Shown here: piece by piece, positions 38,807 through 50,326 of the stretch
Layout: every line of letters starts with the position of its first letter
Numbering within the stretch: position 1 is the stretch's first letter
Assembly (NCBI GenBank): GCA_039621445.1
Contig: CP154954.1
Location: 41,223,572-41,287,571 of the forward strand
From: Euglena gracilis
Lineage: Eukaryota > Euglenida > Euglenophyceae > Euglenales
DNA: 64,000 nucleotides
Direction: 5' to 3'
Notes under the pieces: model-generated
Databases searched by the model: none
What the model saw: the letters and a program-made list of their open reading frames with translations, nothing else
What the model was told of the DNA's origin: nothing
Position numbers and translations under genes: made by a program

Positions 38807-41800
38807 TTCCGGGTCCATTTCATGGGTCGGTTTTTGGAAAGCCCGAGGGGGGGGTCTCATTCATGGCGGGCCCTTTTCATGGTTTTTTGATGGAAAAGCT
38901 TTCGCCCCTCCAAAATGTCCAAAAATGCCCCACAAAATACCATTTGTTGAGAAGCTCGGCGCTTCGCGCCTGACATGTAGGATAAAAATATACTGAATTG
39001 TGCGAAAGCTGTCTCAAAACGGCAGATTTGCTTACCAAATTTACAAAAATGTGCCATTTTCCAAAACTCTTGCAATTCGCGCTGGATGGGGGGGTCATAA
39101 ATAAGGTGGTGCATGTCATGTATTTTTTTGCTCGGACCGGCGAGGGGGTTTTGGGGGGGCGTTGATTTTTTTGGGGGGTTACCAAAACAGGTGGCGGTCC
39201 GCTGTGTAAAGAAAAATTGGCGCCTACTCCCACCCCACTGACAAACACGCTGCTCGCCCCCCCCCCCAATTTTTGCGCAGCAGATATAATAATAAGGTGG
39301 TTCGGGTTCCTAACCCTAATCCCCCTCTGTTTTATTCCCCGCAAAAAAAAATCCTAGACTCACTCTCATTATTGGTCTTACCCTTCTTTTTGGAAGGGGG
39401 AAAATGAAAGCTGCTAGGGACGTTTATTTCCGGACGCAAAGAGAACCCAAAAGAGCCCAAAAGCACTTTTTCTTGGGAATGGCGTTTTGACAAAACCTGA
39501 TGAAAATTGTTCATATTGGGGTTTCGGACTGATTTTTTGGGGGTCGGATTCTCACTATAAATTCCGCGGTCAATACATCCGTGGTATACAGGGTGGATTG
39601 GGGTCCCCCCAACTCACCCGTAGGCCCACCAAACAAACTGGGGACTAGAAACCCTGGTTTTTTTTATTTGCAGTTAAATTTTAAGATGATTTTCGCGTTA
39701 ATGCTGAGAATTTTTGTGGACAGTGCTTTTGGCGTCCTCATCCAAAGGGGTTTCCTTGCGCAGGGTATATCGTCAACCCGGAAGTTCCCCCACTCTCCCA
39801 AATCAGGAACTGCAGGCTTTGGGAAAGTTGGGAGGGGGTCGTTTCTGAAAATAGTGCTCGTGTGAAGATTTTTTGAGGGCACCTAGAGGCAGGCTTTTGT
39901 TTAAGGACCCCGGGGGGCACTGGCTAGCAAATCGGCTCAACGCTGGAATATAGTGGACTAGCTAGACCTAGGGGGGGTCTAGCTAGTCCACTATATCCAC
40001 CGTCTTTTTCCACTATATCCACCACAGTTTTTCCAGTTCCCTCGAACTGGAAAAACTTTTTACTGTGCGCCGGAGGGGAAATGAGGTTTTTAATAGGTTG
40101 AAGCTGAGTTTTTCCCAAAAAAATTTCCAAAAAAATGGCCATTTTTGGGGGTCCCAAAAATTTCAGCGCTGGGGGCCCCGGGGGGGGGGGGGTTCCGCGC
40201 CAGAGGCGCCGGGCATACCTTTTCGGCAAAAAGCGCCGAATTTTTTTTGGAAATTGCCTTTAACAGGCCCGATTTTGGGGTGTCCCCCCCCCTGGACCAT
40301 CCAATGGGGCATTAGAAGACTGGACCACTGACAGCTTCCTTTCCACTTGGGGTATTTTTGTGGATTTCGTGAAAACTGATTTTTGCTTTTTTTTTCTTAT
40401 TGTGTCATTCTTGGGGGGACCTGTGTTGCATGACGTTTTCTTTCGTTGGAGAAAATGATTTTCCCATGTCTCTGGCCAACATAATTTCGAACACCCTGGT
40501 TGGGTGGGGGACCCCCCCCTGGGGGTCTTAAAAAGAAACCTGAACCCCACCCTTCTTGAATGCCGACAACGCCCACCATTGAGAAAAAGCCCGCCAAAAT
40601 CAGGGGGAGTGATCCAATCAGGGTTTTTTTTAAGACCGGGGCCCCCACCCACCCACCCCCCTGGGGGGGGGAGGGGGTCCCGGTGGACCCACAAAAAATG
40701 GCCGAAAAATCGCGAAAAGTGCTAAAAACAGAATTTTTTCGGCGCCTGCGGCGCCGAAAAGGATATCCCACCCCCCTCCGGGGGGGACCCCCCCGGGGGG
40801 GGGGGGAGGGGTCAGGCGGACCCACCCACCCTCCCCCCCCTCCCCCCCCCGGCGGTCCAAACTTAAAAAAATCCCTGGATCCAATCTCATTCAGGGAAAA
40901 ATGTGGATCCCTGAGCACTTCCATTTGGGTTTTTTACAGATGGGAGGCCCCCCACCCACCCACCCTCTTGGGGAGGGGGGGCTGCCCCCAGGGGTACCCA
41001 ACCCACTTTCCCCGAAAGGACAAAAAACCTGCGAAAAATGCCAAAAATAGCACTTATTTCAAAAAAAAATTCGGCGCCGAAAAGTTGGTTCTGGGGGGAC
41101 TTCCCCCCCAGAACCAACCCCCCGGGGGGGAGGGGTTCGGCGGATCCACCCACCCTTCCCCCCCCCAGGGGTCCATAACTTAAAAAAAGCCCCTGATTTG
41201 GACAAACAAAATTGTGCCAATGTGCAGCTGTGGCGACAAATTTGCAGCACGAAAAGCTTTTCGTTGGACAGCCCCGGTGTCCAGCTTAAACCCTCCAAAA
41301 AAACATTACAATTCTTCCACACACTTGGACACAGGGTTCAATGGCACTTGCTCTTATCAAAAGTTTAAAAGTTTGGGATAATGGTGTGTATTTCACATTG
41401 AAGATACCTGACATTTTTCATTTATTTATCATAGTTTTTAATAATCATATTTCCTTTAATTTTTGTTAATATTATTAAACAAAAAAAACTGCGTGCGGTG
41501 CGATACAGCAACAACAACGCAGCGACACGTTGTTTGGACCTTTGGGGCATGAATTCCTTGTTGGCAACCAGGATGAATTCAAGCAACCTGGGGGGGGGAG
41601 CCGTGGACAAAAAAAAATGCTGTTCTGCCAAAAATGACAAAAATGCTGTTCTGGGCTTCCTGACGGGGGGGGGGTCGACCCCCCCATCCACCATCCACCA
41701 TGGCACCGCCCAAAGGAAACTCCCTTCCAAAGGCGCTGAAAGAACCCTAACCCTAAAATTGGCGCCTCCAAAAGCACAAGCAGGGGTGGTGGGGCCCCAC

Positions 41801-44333
41801 CCACCTCCCATGGGATTGGGGGGATTACCACACAGCTGGTGCCTTGGGCTCCGGAATGGCCTTGGCCGAGTGCCCAAGCACTCCCCCCCCAGGTCAGAAA
41901 ACCACTCAACAGGCACAAACACATCACAACAAAAAGTTGCCGATAAACCAAGGATCCCTGTTTTTTTTACCCCATTGATGAAAGGCCACAAAGACTGGAG
42001 AAATTTTGGGGCAAAGACTGACCAGTGGTGTTTGCTTCTTTGAGTCCATTTGGAATGTGAAATAATTCCGTGTTCACAGACCATTTTTGGGAATGATGCT
42101 GGAGCTGACAAAAGCACCAAAAAGCCCCCCCCCCCCCAAAGGCCCATGTGGTGTTGCGTTGTGGATGTGGATACGGATCGGCTCACTTGCGGCCTGGAGG
42201 CCAGGCGGGCTGTTGGAGTCAACCACATTGGGGGGGGGGGGGGGGCAGCATCAACCCTTCCCCCATTTTGAACCCCTATGCGAAACACCCGTTTGCTTGA
42301 GCGGCCGAAGGGGCGGGGTTGACAAAAGAACTGCCCTCGGGGCGGTTTTGGGGCATTGTGGCCCCAAAAAAACCAAATCCTGTCGCATATTTTTTAGGAG
42401 GGTGACCAATGCTCCAAAAATGCCATACTCGATGAATTTTGGCATTTTGACAAAATTTTGGCTCAGGTTTGTTTGGGGGATTTCGATCCATGGTCGATGA
42501 CCCCCTCCAGCTCGTTTTTATTCGCCAGTGCGGGGGGAGTTGTGAAGCGTCCAAATAAAAGCTTTCCTGGCAGGTTGTGAGAAGCGGGATGCTTTTTTTA
42601 AATGTGTTAGGGGGCTCAGGCCCCCCAAAACACGATGCGGAAAATATGCAAAGGGACTGAATATGCAAAACAGACAAACAAACCAGCATGCAGGTCAGGG
42701 CATGCATGTCAGCAGGGAAACTCCCAAAAACTAAACCCACCAGACCACCTTCACCCCCTTTTAAAAAAGGCTGTCCCACAAGAACATGTTATAGTCATCA
42801 TAAGCCCCAGAGAATATGCATGCAACGTGCACACAACGCACAACACACACGCACACCCACCCACACCTCCACCCACCCACAAACTGACACACACACACAC
42901 CCACCCGCCCACCCACCCAAACACACACAACTGCTATTTGCAATCCAAAAGCCCAGCCCTGGCCCAGGTGGCTGTCAGCAGCTCCAGTCATTGGCCCCAG
43001 CCAAAACCAAGGCCAACGTCAGAGGGGGCCATGTTGGCAAAATTGTGGGGGTCATTCAATCCGGGGGGGATTGGGGTTGGGGGGAACTCAATCCCAACAA
43101 TGATTTTTAAAATAACTCTGCTCACACACGACGCTCTGACACTGCACCCACACCGCACCTTCGCCACCCACCCCATGGCCAGGCCACCTGGGCGTTGCAC
43201 AATGCCGCTGTCGCCGCCATCAAAACCAACGCAACGGCATCCACCTCCCCGTCTGGGGGCCACCCCCGCACATGACTAACCTCTCGGCACTGCAGTGGAC
43301 CGGGGCCGGGACAGGCTGGCCCGGGGCCTCACACACACCCCTTGCCACAGCAGTGCCGAGGGCAACACGGAGCGAATGCGGCGGAACGCAACGTCCCCTG
43401 TGAGGAAGGAACGCAAAAAAATACAACTTGTGAAAGGCAAAAATGCAAAATTCCTCGGGCGCTCCCAGGGGCACCCTGGGCTCCAGCATGCACCCCATGG
43501 AACCCCCAGTTCCGGGCACTGGTGGGTGGGTGGGCCACCCCAAGGGTCTTACAAGGCCTGGGTTTAAGCTGGAGGGAGCGGTGGTTTTCTCTTGAGCAGG
43601 GGGGGGGGTAGATTCCTTTAGGAGCTCCCCAGGGTTGTACGCAGGCTCATTTTTAAGACAACCCACCTTAAAAACTCAGCCCCCACCCACCCAGCCCAGT
43701 GCGGGACCCCCCCCCACTGGGAGGGTCCCAGGCTGGAGGCCTGAGCAGCCCCACGGGGGGGGGGTGCTGGGGACAGTCCCCCATAGCACCCCATCCTGAC
43801 CCGGGGGGGGGGGGGTCCAGCCCCAGTCTTCTGACTTAAAAAGAAGACTGGGGGTACGCTTTTCTGCTGGAGAAGACATAAAACACGTTGACCTCCTCTG
43901 AAAAATTACTTTCACTTTGCACAAGGTTTGTTTGCAATACATGTTTTGGACAATTGTTGGATGAACAAAAAATGTCTTAACCAAAAACGCCACACCAAAA
44001 CAAAAGTGCACATTTACAAAATGCCACGGTTGGTTCACCCAGGTTCAATGCTGTAATTGTGAGTTTGGTCCCAAAATGTGTTGTATGCACATGTCTGTCC
44101 AAACACACTCCAAGAGAAATTCAGGGGGGAAATGGCCAAAAAAGCCATATTTTGGGGGAAACCGGTTGACATGAGGTCTGGTTTTGTTGCTCCATCGTGA
44201 AGACTGCCAAACCCTCAAAAAATGGGTTCTGCAAATACGACCCCATTCGAAACCCAATTCAGCCTTTTGCCAGCCCTTGGGCAGGCGAGAGATCCCAAAG
44301 CAGAGGACCTTGACGAGAAAAAAAAGGAAAAAT
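38807..44333. other. Non-coding body of copy A
   Basis: It contains a MITE (40619-40877), a truncated relative of the 19-kb MITE starting CAGGCTTTTGTTTAAGG at 39893, G-run modules, a CCCTAACCCTAA word near 41745, and CA-rich DNA near 42830-42930. No open frame has a recognised motif. Confidence 0.6.
40619..40877. mobile_element. hAT-like MITE, 259 bp, 8-bp TSD
   Basis: The ends are CAGGGTTTTTTTTAAG and CTTAAAAAAATCCCTG. The TSD GATCCAAT is at 40611-40618 and 40878-40885. The centre is TTCGGCGCCTGCGGCGCCGA. In copy B the right half has been removed by the 255-bp deletion. Confidence 0.88.
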
Positions 44334-44541
44334 GGGAGCCTCAGGCTAGTGGGAGGCAGATGTCTCACTCGTTATCGGAATCAACCAGACAAATCACTCC
44401 ACCAATCAGGAGCGGCCATGCACCACCGTCCACAAGATCAAGAAAGAGCTCTCAATCTGTCAATCCCAGTTGCGTCCTGACCTGGTAACATTCCCCGCGT
44501 TGAGTCAAATTAAGCCGCATACTCCACGCCTTGTGGTGCCA

Positions 44542-44575
<34 letters not shown>

Positions 44576-46105
44576 AGTACTCCCCCCTGAACCCACAGGC
44601 TGTGGATTTCTCGTTGTGGGAGGAGTGGCCCTGACAGAGTCTAGGATTCTTGCTCTGCCAAGGCCTGGCCGGCATCGTTTACAGTGGCCGGACTACGACG
44701 GTGTCTGATCATCTTTGCTCCCCGAACTCTCATTCTTGATCGACGGACGTGCACTTGCAGAACGCCTTCGCTGCAGTGGATCTGGCAGCGATCTAAGAAT
44801 TTCACCTCTGGCGCTCCCGTATCTTTCACCCCGAACAGTCCCATCACTTACGATCGATGGGTGCAAGCTGCAGGGACAGGGGACGAAGCCTGACGAGACC
44901 CGAAGGCCAGGCAGGGCAACGATCCTGTTGATCCTGCAGGAACACACCACCAGGTTGTCCAGAGTGGGCCCCAAGGCCAGCACAACTCCAATGCCACACT
45001 TGGTCGATGCCTTGACATTCCATGGATGGACATTCAGCCGTCGCGGGGATGCTTTGAGCACACTGAGTTTTCCAGGGTGTCGAAGACGGTGGGCTCCGGT
45101 GGTGGACCAGAGGTAGACTACCCAGCTCGAGGCTGGGTCCCCTGTTGGTGTCCGTTGCCAGTGCGGGAGGCATAAACCGCTTTGGCCTGCAGTGAAGCAG
45201 ACTTTTGGCAGGAGCAGATCTCACCATCGACTGAGAGGTGGGCGCAGGGACGTACCACTGGGGGTTGAGTCCAGCCGTTGCAGCCCAACACAGGGTCGAA
45301 CCGAGGTCCTTCCCTGGCCAGAGAAACAACAAACCGGCCACCCAGCAGACCTGCAGCCCGTAGGCAGACTACAAGTGTTTTAACAGCAGCAATGTTAGTA
45401 TACGCCCTCGGAGCTGGAATTACCGCAGCTGCTGGCACCAGACTTGCCCTCCGGTTGATACTCACGGCTGTCTTTGGATAGCGTCCATTCCAAGCCCCAT
45501 CGGCACGTAAGGCCGACGGGGTTGCTACTGTTCGTCGCTGCCTCACAGACTGTCTTTGCATGGGGCAATTTGCGTGCCTGCTGCCCACCTTGGTAGTGGT
45601 AGCCGTCTCTCAGGCTCCCTCTCCGGAATCGAACCCTGATTCTCCGTTACCCGTCAAGGCCACTGTGGTCCGATACACCACAGTCAAGCTGATAGGTCAG
45701 AAGCTCTTGCGATCAAGTGGGGCATGCACGAGGCATGCACGAAATCCACCAGCACTGCGGCCACGGAGGGCCAGCCTGAGTCAACCATGCCAACACACTG
45801 GCCTTGCGGCCGCTGGTCTTCGTATCAGCTGGGCATACATCCGCCACCACCGGTGAAGGGACTGTCCGGAGACAGGATATCCCTGCCGAGTGTTGCATGG
45901 CTGACTGGGTCGAACGTGTATTAGCCACAAGGTTTTGGTGGATGTCCAATGGGGTCCTTGCAGGTGGACCGAGCACACTCTATCACGTAGATGACTGCTG
46001 ATGTAAGAAGCCATTCACAGATCCACTGTCACTCCGTTTGCGCTGAGACGTGCATGGCTTAGCCCTTGAACAAAGCATATGACTGCTGGCAGGATCAACC
46101 AGATT
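44334..46105 (-). rRNA. SSU (18S) rRNA, 5' part, truncated at the 3' end
   Basis: The 5' end AATCTGGTTGATCCTGCCAG is at 46105. The universal 530-loop region (complement of GAGCTGGAATTACCGC) is at 45411-45440. The region before helix 34 (complement of CCGTCAATTCCTTTAAG) is near 44548-44565, and TGGTGGAGTGATTTGTCTGG is at about 44380-44400. It stops in the 3' major domain, where copy A begins. About 1770 nt are present where a yeast-like SSU would need about 1400. The excess is largest between 44.88 and 45.40 kb (V4). Confidence 0.93.
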
Positions 46106-47035
46106 CGTCGGTCCGTTCCCAGCATTCCCCCCCTTGCAGGGGTTCCTGCCGAAAAACCAGACGACATTCACAACACGGCAACGTTAGCCTGGCCTTGCAG
46201 TCCCCTCTCGTAGCTCACGTAGACACGTAGACACGAGAGGGGAGGCCTGATTTCGTCTCACATCACAACGGTTCACTGATTTGCACTGCTCAATCCGAGG
46301 CTCTCACAGAGGGGGCCCTGACGGTGGAGCCCGGTCAACACATCGACATCGTTGGTGGCTCGATTGGGTGAAGCTTCGACACACCGTGGGGTTCCCCTGG
46401 CCCCGAGACACTAGACCATCGACCATCGACGTGAAGCCCAGGCTTCTCACACACAGGTTCCCTTGGCTGTTGGCTCTAGCAGACTGCTTCGGCCCCGTGG
46501 GGCTTGCTCTCTCTTCGAACACAATCCTCCGACTGATCGGTCTCTGTTGTTGCTTTGGGTCGATGCCAGCTTTCGTTGACAGCAAGCACAACGTTTCGAA
46601 TGGAGATTCCAGCTGTTGGTTGGTCGGCGGAGGCTGTGCAGAAGACAGCCTCGACACCGGGCTCACGATGGCAGTCCGTACACTCTCCCATGACTCGACG
46701 TGACGTTTGGCCTGATCCTGAACGGATCCCAGCTGCTCGTTGCCTGGAGGGGGGTCAGTCCATGCTCTGCCCCGTTGCTCTCACGTTCCCTTAGCTGCAT
46801 TTGCTCGTGGAGTCAGGCCAACACGTCACGGAATCGAATGGTAGAGCTCGAACACAGATCCATCGGTGCCTTGCCAGGGAGGGATTGGGGTTGTGTTGAA
46901 GTCTCCCCACCACTCCGTCCGGCTAAGGTCCCCACCTCGTAGAGTGGGCCTTCCGTCGTTTGCTGCTTTGACTTGTATCCCGGGGGGTCAGCTACCCCGG
47001 TCCCGACTTTGCCTGCTCCCGTCGGTCGAGTCACA

Positions 47036-47640
47036 GTCCAACAAAGCATATGACACGATCGTTCACCGTTGCCTGCAATGACGGTGCCTGCTGGTTGATG
47101 GAATTACCGAGCCGCTGGTGCTTTGAAGCACCTTCACAGTGGAACCACTGTCCGGAGACAGTGGTCCACAACCTTGACCACGGCAGGTTAGGCCGGCTAC
47201 CCTGTCCTGCCCTCTCCCCACAGCCGGGTAGCTTGCTGTGGGCCGAGTGGCCGTGGCAGGACATTTGCAGCAGCATTGCACCATCATTCAACTGGTTGTC
47301 AGCCATTCCAAAGTGATCTCCTGGTCAGCACTCCAGGTTTGCCACAATATCCACACAGACGTCTCGGCCAGGAAGCTGCATCCTGCTTAGCCCTCTGAAC
47401 TGGTCTTCCTGTCCGGAGACAGTCGAACAAAGCATATGACACGGTCGTTCACACGGTTGCCTGCTGGTTGATGGAATTACCGAGCCGCTGGTGCTTGAAG
47501 CACCTCCACGGTGGAACCACTGTCCGGAGACAGTGGCCCACGACCTTTGGCCACGGCAGGTCCAGGCCGGCAGCCCTTGCACCCCTGTCCTGCCCTCCCA
47601 CAGGCCGGGCTGCTAGCCTGTGGGGTGATAGGCAGGACAC
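47036..47640. repeat. Two IGS repeats containing SSU-like words
   Basis: Copies at about 47036-47250 and 47421-47640 share AACAAAGCATATGACAC, TGGAATTACCGAGCCGCTGG and CACTGTCCGGAGACAGTGG. The first two resemble the SSU 5' end and 530 loop in order. Confidence 0.75.
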
Positions 47641-47829
47641 TCACTTGGGGAACACTGCTCACGGAGCACACCGTCACTGCACAGCTGTCGGAGCACAGCT
47701 GTCGGAGCACACCATTCCACGCCGGCCAGGAAGCCGTATCTTGTTACCACCTTTCAGTGCCGTTCCACTGCCTCTGAAGCCTTTCGGCAGTGGCCCCCTG
47801 GTCAGCCTCCTGATTTGCCTCTCATGCGT

Positions 47830-48100
47830 TTCCGGGGGGGGGGTTCCCCCTATTATATAACGTCCGCAGGCTGTATCCATCTACACTTTTCTGTCGGGCC
47901 GACTCTGAATTTGGACATTTTTTCCCTGATACAGTACTACTGTATCAGGGAACGTCCAATTCAGCGAAGCCGACAGCACCAGCACTTCGGGCCCCCAGAA
48001 ACCCGACTGCATCCAGACTTTGACGGGACTTCAATGGCAGATCTCGGGAAATCCACCGAAGTGGAATTTCTCTAAGTCGACACTACTGAACTTTCCAAGG
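47830..48100. repeat. rDNA spacer block with perfect hairpin (copy 1)
   Basis: TCCCTGATACAGTA, a 1-nt spacer and TACTGTATCAGGGA form a perfect 14-bp inverted repeat at 47923-47951. A G-run followed by CCCCCTATTATATAA lies on one side, and CAGCGAAGCCGACAGCACC plus GCACTTCGGG on the other. The same arrangement occurs at 54480-54780. Confidence 0.8.
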
Positions 48101-49039
48101 GGATCGGAATCCTCGGTTGTTGTTGTGTGCCTCCCTTCACACAGCTGGCCTGAGACACAGGCCTTGGCCTTTGGTGGTTGCTGCAGACCACCGAGAGGCC
48201 CCCTTCCATCAGCAAGCTGCAGGGGCCCCTCTCACCACCCACTCTGTCAGGTCGGCCCCAGCAGGGGCAGCCGAAGCCACTCCCTGCAGAAGCCCGGCCT
48301 TGGAGCTCAACGGATCGGACAACACAATCGACTGGTCGGATGATGGCCACACTTTGCTGTGTCCTTCCCTGATCGGTGCTGGTATAACCTCTGAACACTT
48401 ACACTCGCCGCAGATCCAGCCTGGTCTGGGCGGGGTGTTGGGTCGACACACCCCGTTGACTGTTGGCTCTAGCTGGTGGGATCGATGATGCTCTGCCTTC
48501 GTTGCACACGCCTTGCACAAAACCGTCACTCTCTGTTTTCGGCTTCAGTCAGGCTGCAGCCCACCGAGGGCAAGCCTGCTGGGATGCTTCACCCGGAGCA
48601 CAACAACCGTGTTTGGTCTCTGTTTGTCCGACCGGCAGGAGGCTTGCAGCCTGCCCACTCAATGTTGCCATCTCGCAGGCCTGCACACCACATCCGGTGC
48701 CGGCAATCACTCCGGAAGACACTTGACGCACAGGCTTCACACGACGATGGTCACACTCTCCAGACAGTCAATGCTCAGCTGTGGCCACTTGCTTTGCCAG
48801 TTCAGATCCAGTTGGTGTTGGCGCAGACCCAGAAGGGTACTGCTCTGCCTCGATGCTCCACAGATGTCCCTTCGGTTGTTGGCTGTCGGGATGGGCAGCT
48901 TGCAGGAACTTGCCTTGGGGTTGCACACGCCTCGTCGGCAGGGGTTGCTCCACTTGGAGAATTGCACACACTGATTCACCTGGCTGGTTCAGCCCACAAA
49001 CACAACGGGTTGGCCGTTCAGGCATGCTGTAGGCCTGGT

Positions 49040-49337
49040 CTCGGATTCAGGCTTAAGATGCGTCCAGTCAGTATCCGTCACTTGGTAGCTTCACTACACC
49101 AGTCGCTCGACTCACGGTGGAAACCAGGGGAGTGCCACAAGGGTTCCTCTCGTACTACCATGTGATGCCATTGTCACGCCCATCGCACTGGGAGACGATA
49201 CACTTCACCCTCCGGAAGGGGTTCGGAGGCTGTGGTGTGGGAGAGGCTTCACTCTGGTGGCCCACAACAACAGCTCCTGGCCCCCGGGGGCTGCAGTAAA
49301 CTACGCACAGGTTGCTCTGTCTGTGGCAGGAGGGTAA

Positions 49338-49381
<44 letters not shown>

Positions 49382-49430
49382 GTTGGTGGGTGAACAATCC
49401 AACTCTTCCACTCGGCTGCGGGTGGGAAGC

Positions 49431-49462
<32 letters not shown>

Positions 49463-50265
49463 GACGTCGCTTTGAACGCTTGGCAGCCACAAGCCAGTTA
49501 TCCCTGTGGTAATTTTTCTGACACCTCTGGCTTCGATATCCAGAATTCGCACACTTGACCAAAGGATCGTTAGGCCACGATTGCACGTTTCGGACTCGTA
49601 CTGAGAGTCGCAGCATCAGCAGCACCTTTGGCCTTCTCCTCCCTGGGAGATTTCTGTTCTGCCTGAGCAATGCTTCAGGACGCCTTCGTTGTGTTGTAAA
49701 AGGCGTGCCGCCCCAGCCAAACTCCCCAACTGATCGATGTTTCGAGACTGCTGATCGGACTGTGACACGTCCAGAGTCGTCCACAACAGAGACTGCTGCA
49801 GACTTGGTGCATGAATCGGGGAAAGCCACGATCCCACCACAAGGGCAGGGTCGATGTCCAAATGGCCACCGCTCTCTTGCAACTCGATGAGTAAAACAAC
49901 GGTGAAGGTAGTGGTATTTCACTGCAGGCTCGCACCAGATTATCTCTTGGCGTGGGTCAGCCAGCACTCCGAAGAGAGAGGCCTCACCATTGCCGTCTCC
50001 AGCACACACAACTGACCGTAGGGCAAGCCCTTCTCCACTCGGGGTTGTTGCCTTAGGCAGTCGGTGGCCTTCGTTGGTGGCACTCACCTCCCACCTATGC
50101 TACGCCCCACATGTTGTTGCACAGTATCAAACTAGAGTCAAACTCAACAGGGTCTTCTTTCCCCGCTGACACATCCAAGCCCGTTCCCTTGGTTGTTGGT
50201 TCACCAGACAGCGACTAGGGACAGCAGGAATCTCGTTGATCCATTCATGCGCGTCAATAATTGGT

Positions 50266-50326
<61 letters not shown>

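Larger units (their letters stand above)
37706..44333. repeat. Direct segmental duplication, copy A (6.6 kb)
   Basis: Near-identical to 54887-61302 in the same orientation. It begins inside the DIRS-like RT and ends in an A-rich tract directly abutting the truncated SSU gene. Copy A keeps the natural left context (the rest of the DIRS element). Differences are mostly homopolymer lengths, scattered substitutions and a 255-bp segment (40750-41004) absent from copy B. Confidence 0.95.
46106..48100 (-). other. rDNA intergenic/external spacer
   Basis: It lies between the SSU start and the downstream side of the LSU in a head-to-tail unit. It contains two diverged 200-bp repeats, and the shared hairpin block at its LSU-proximal end. 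The LSU boundary is approximate. Confidence 0.6.

Noticed and set aside
41740-41760. CCCTAACCCTAA as an interstitial telomere
   Set aside because: Only about two repeat units; also present in the duplicate copy; too short to support telomeric origin.
42800-42930. ACAC-rich stretch as a coding or regulatory element
   Set aside because: Simple CA/CCA repeat of variable length in the two duplicate copies.
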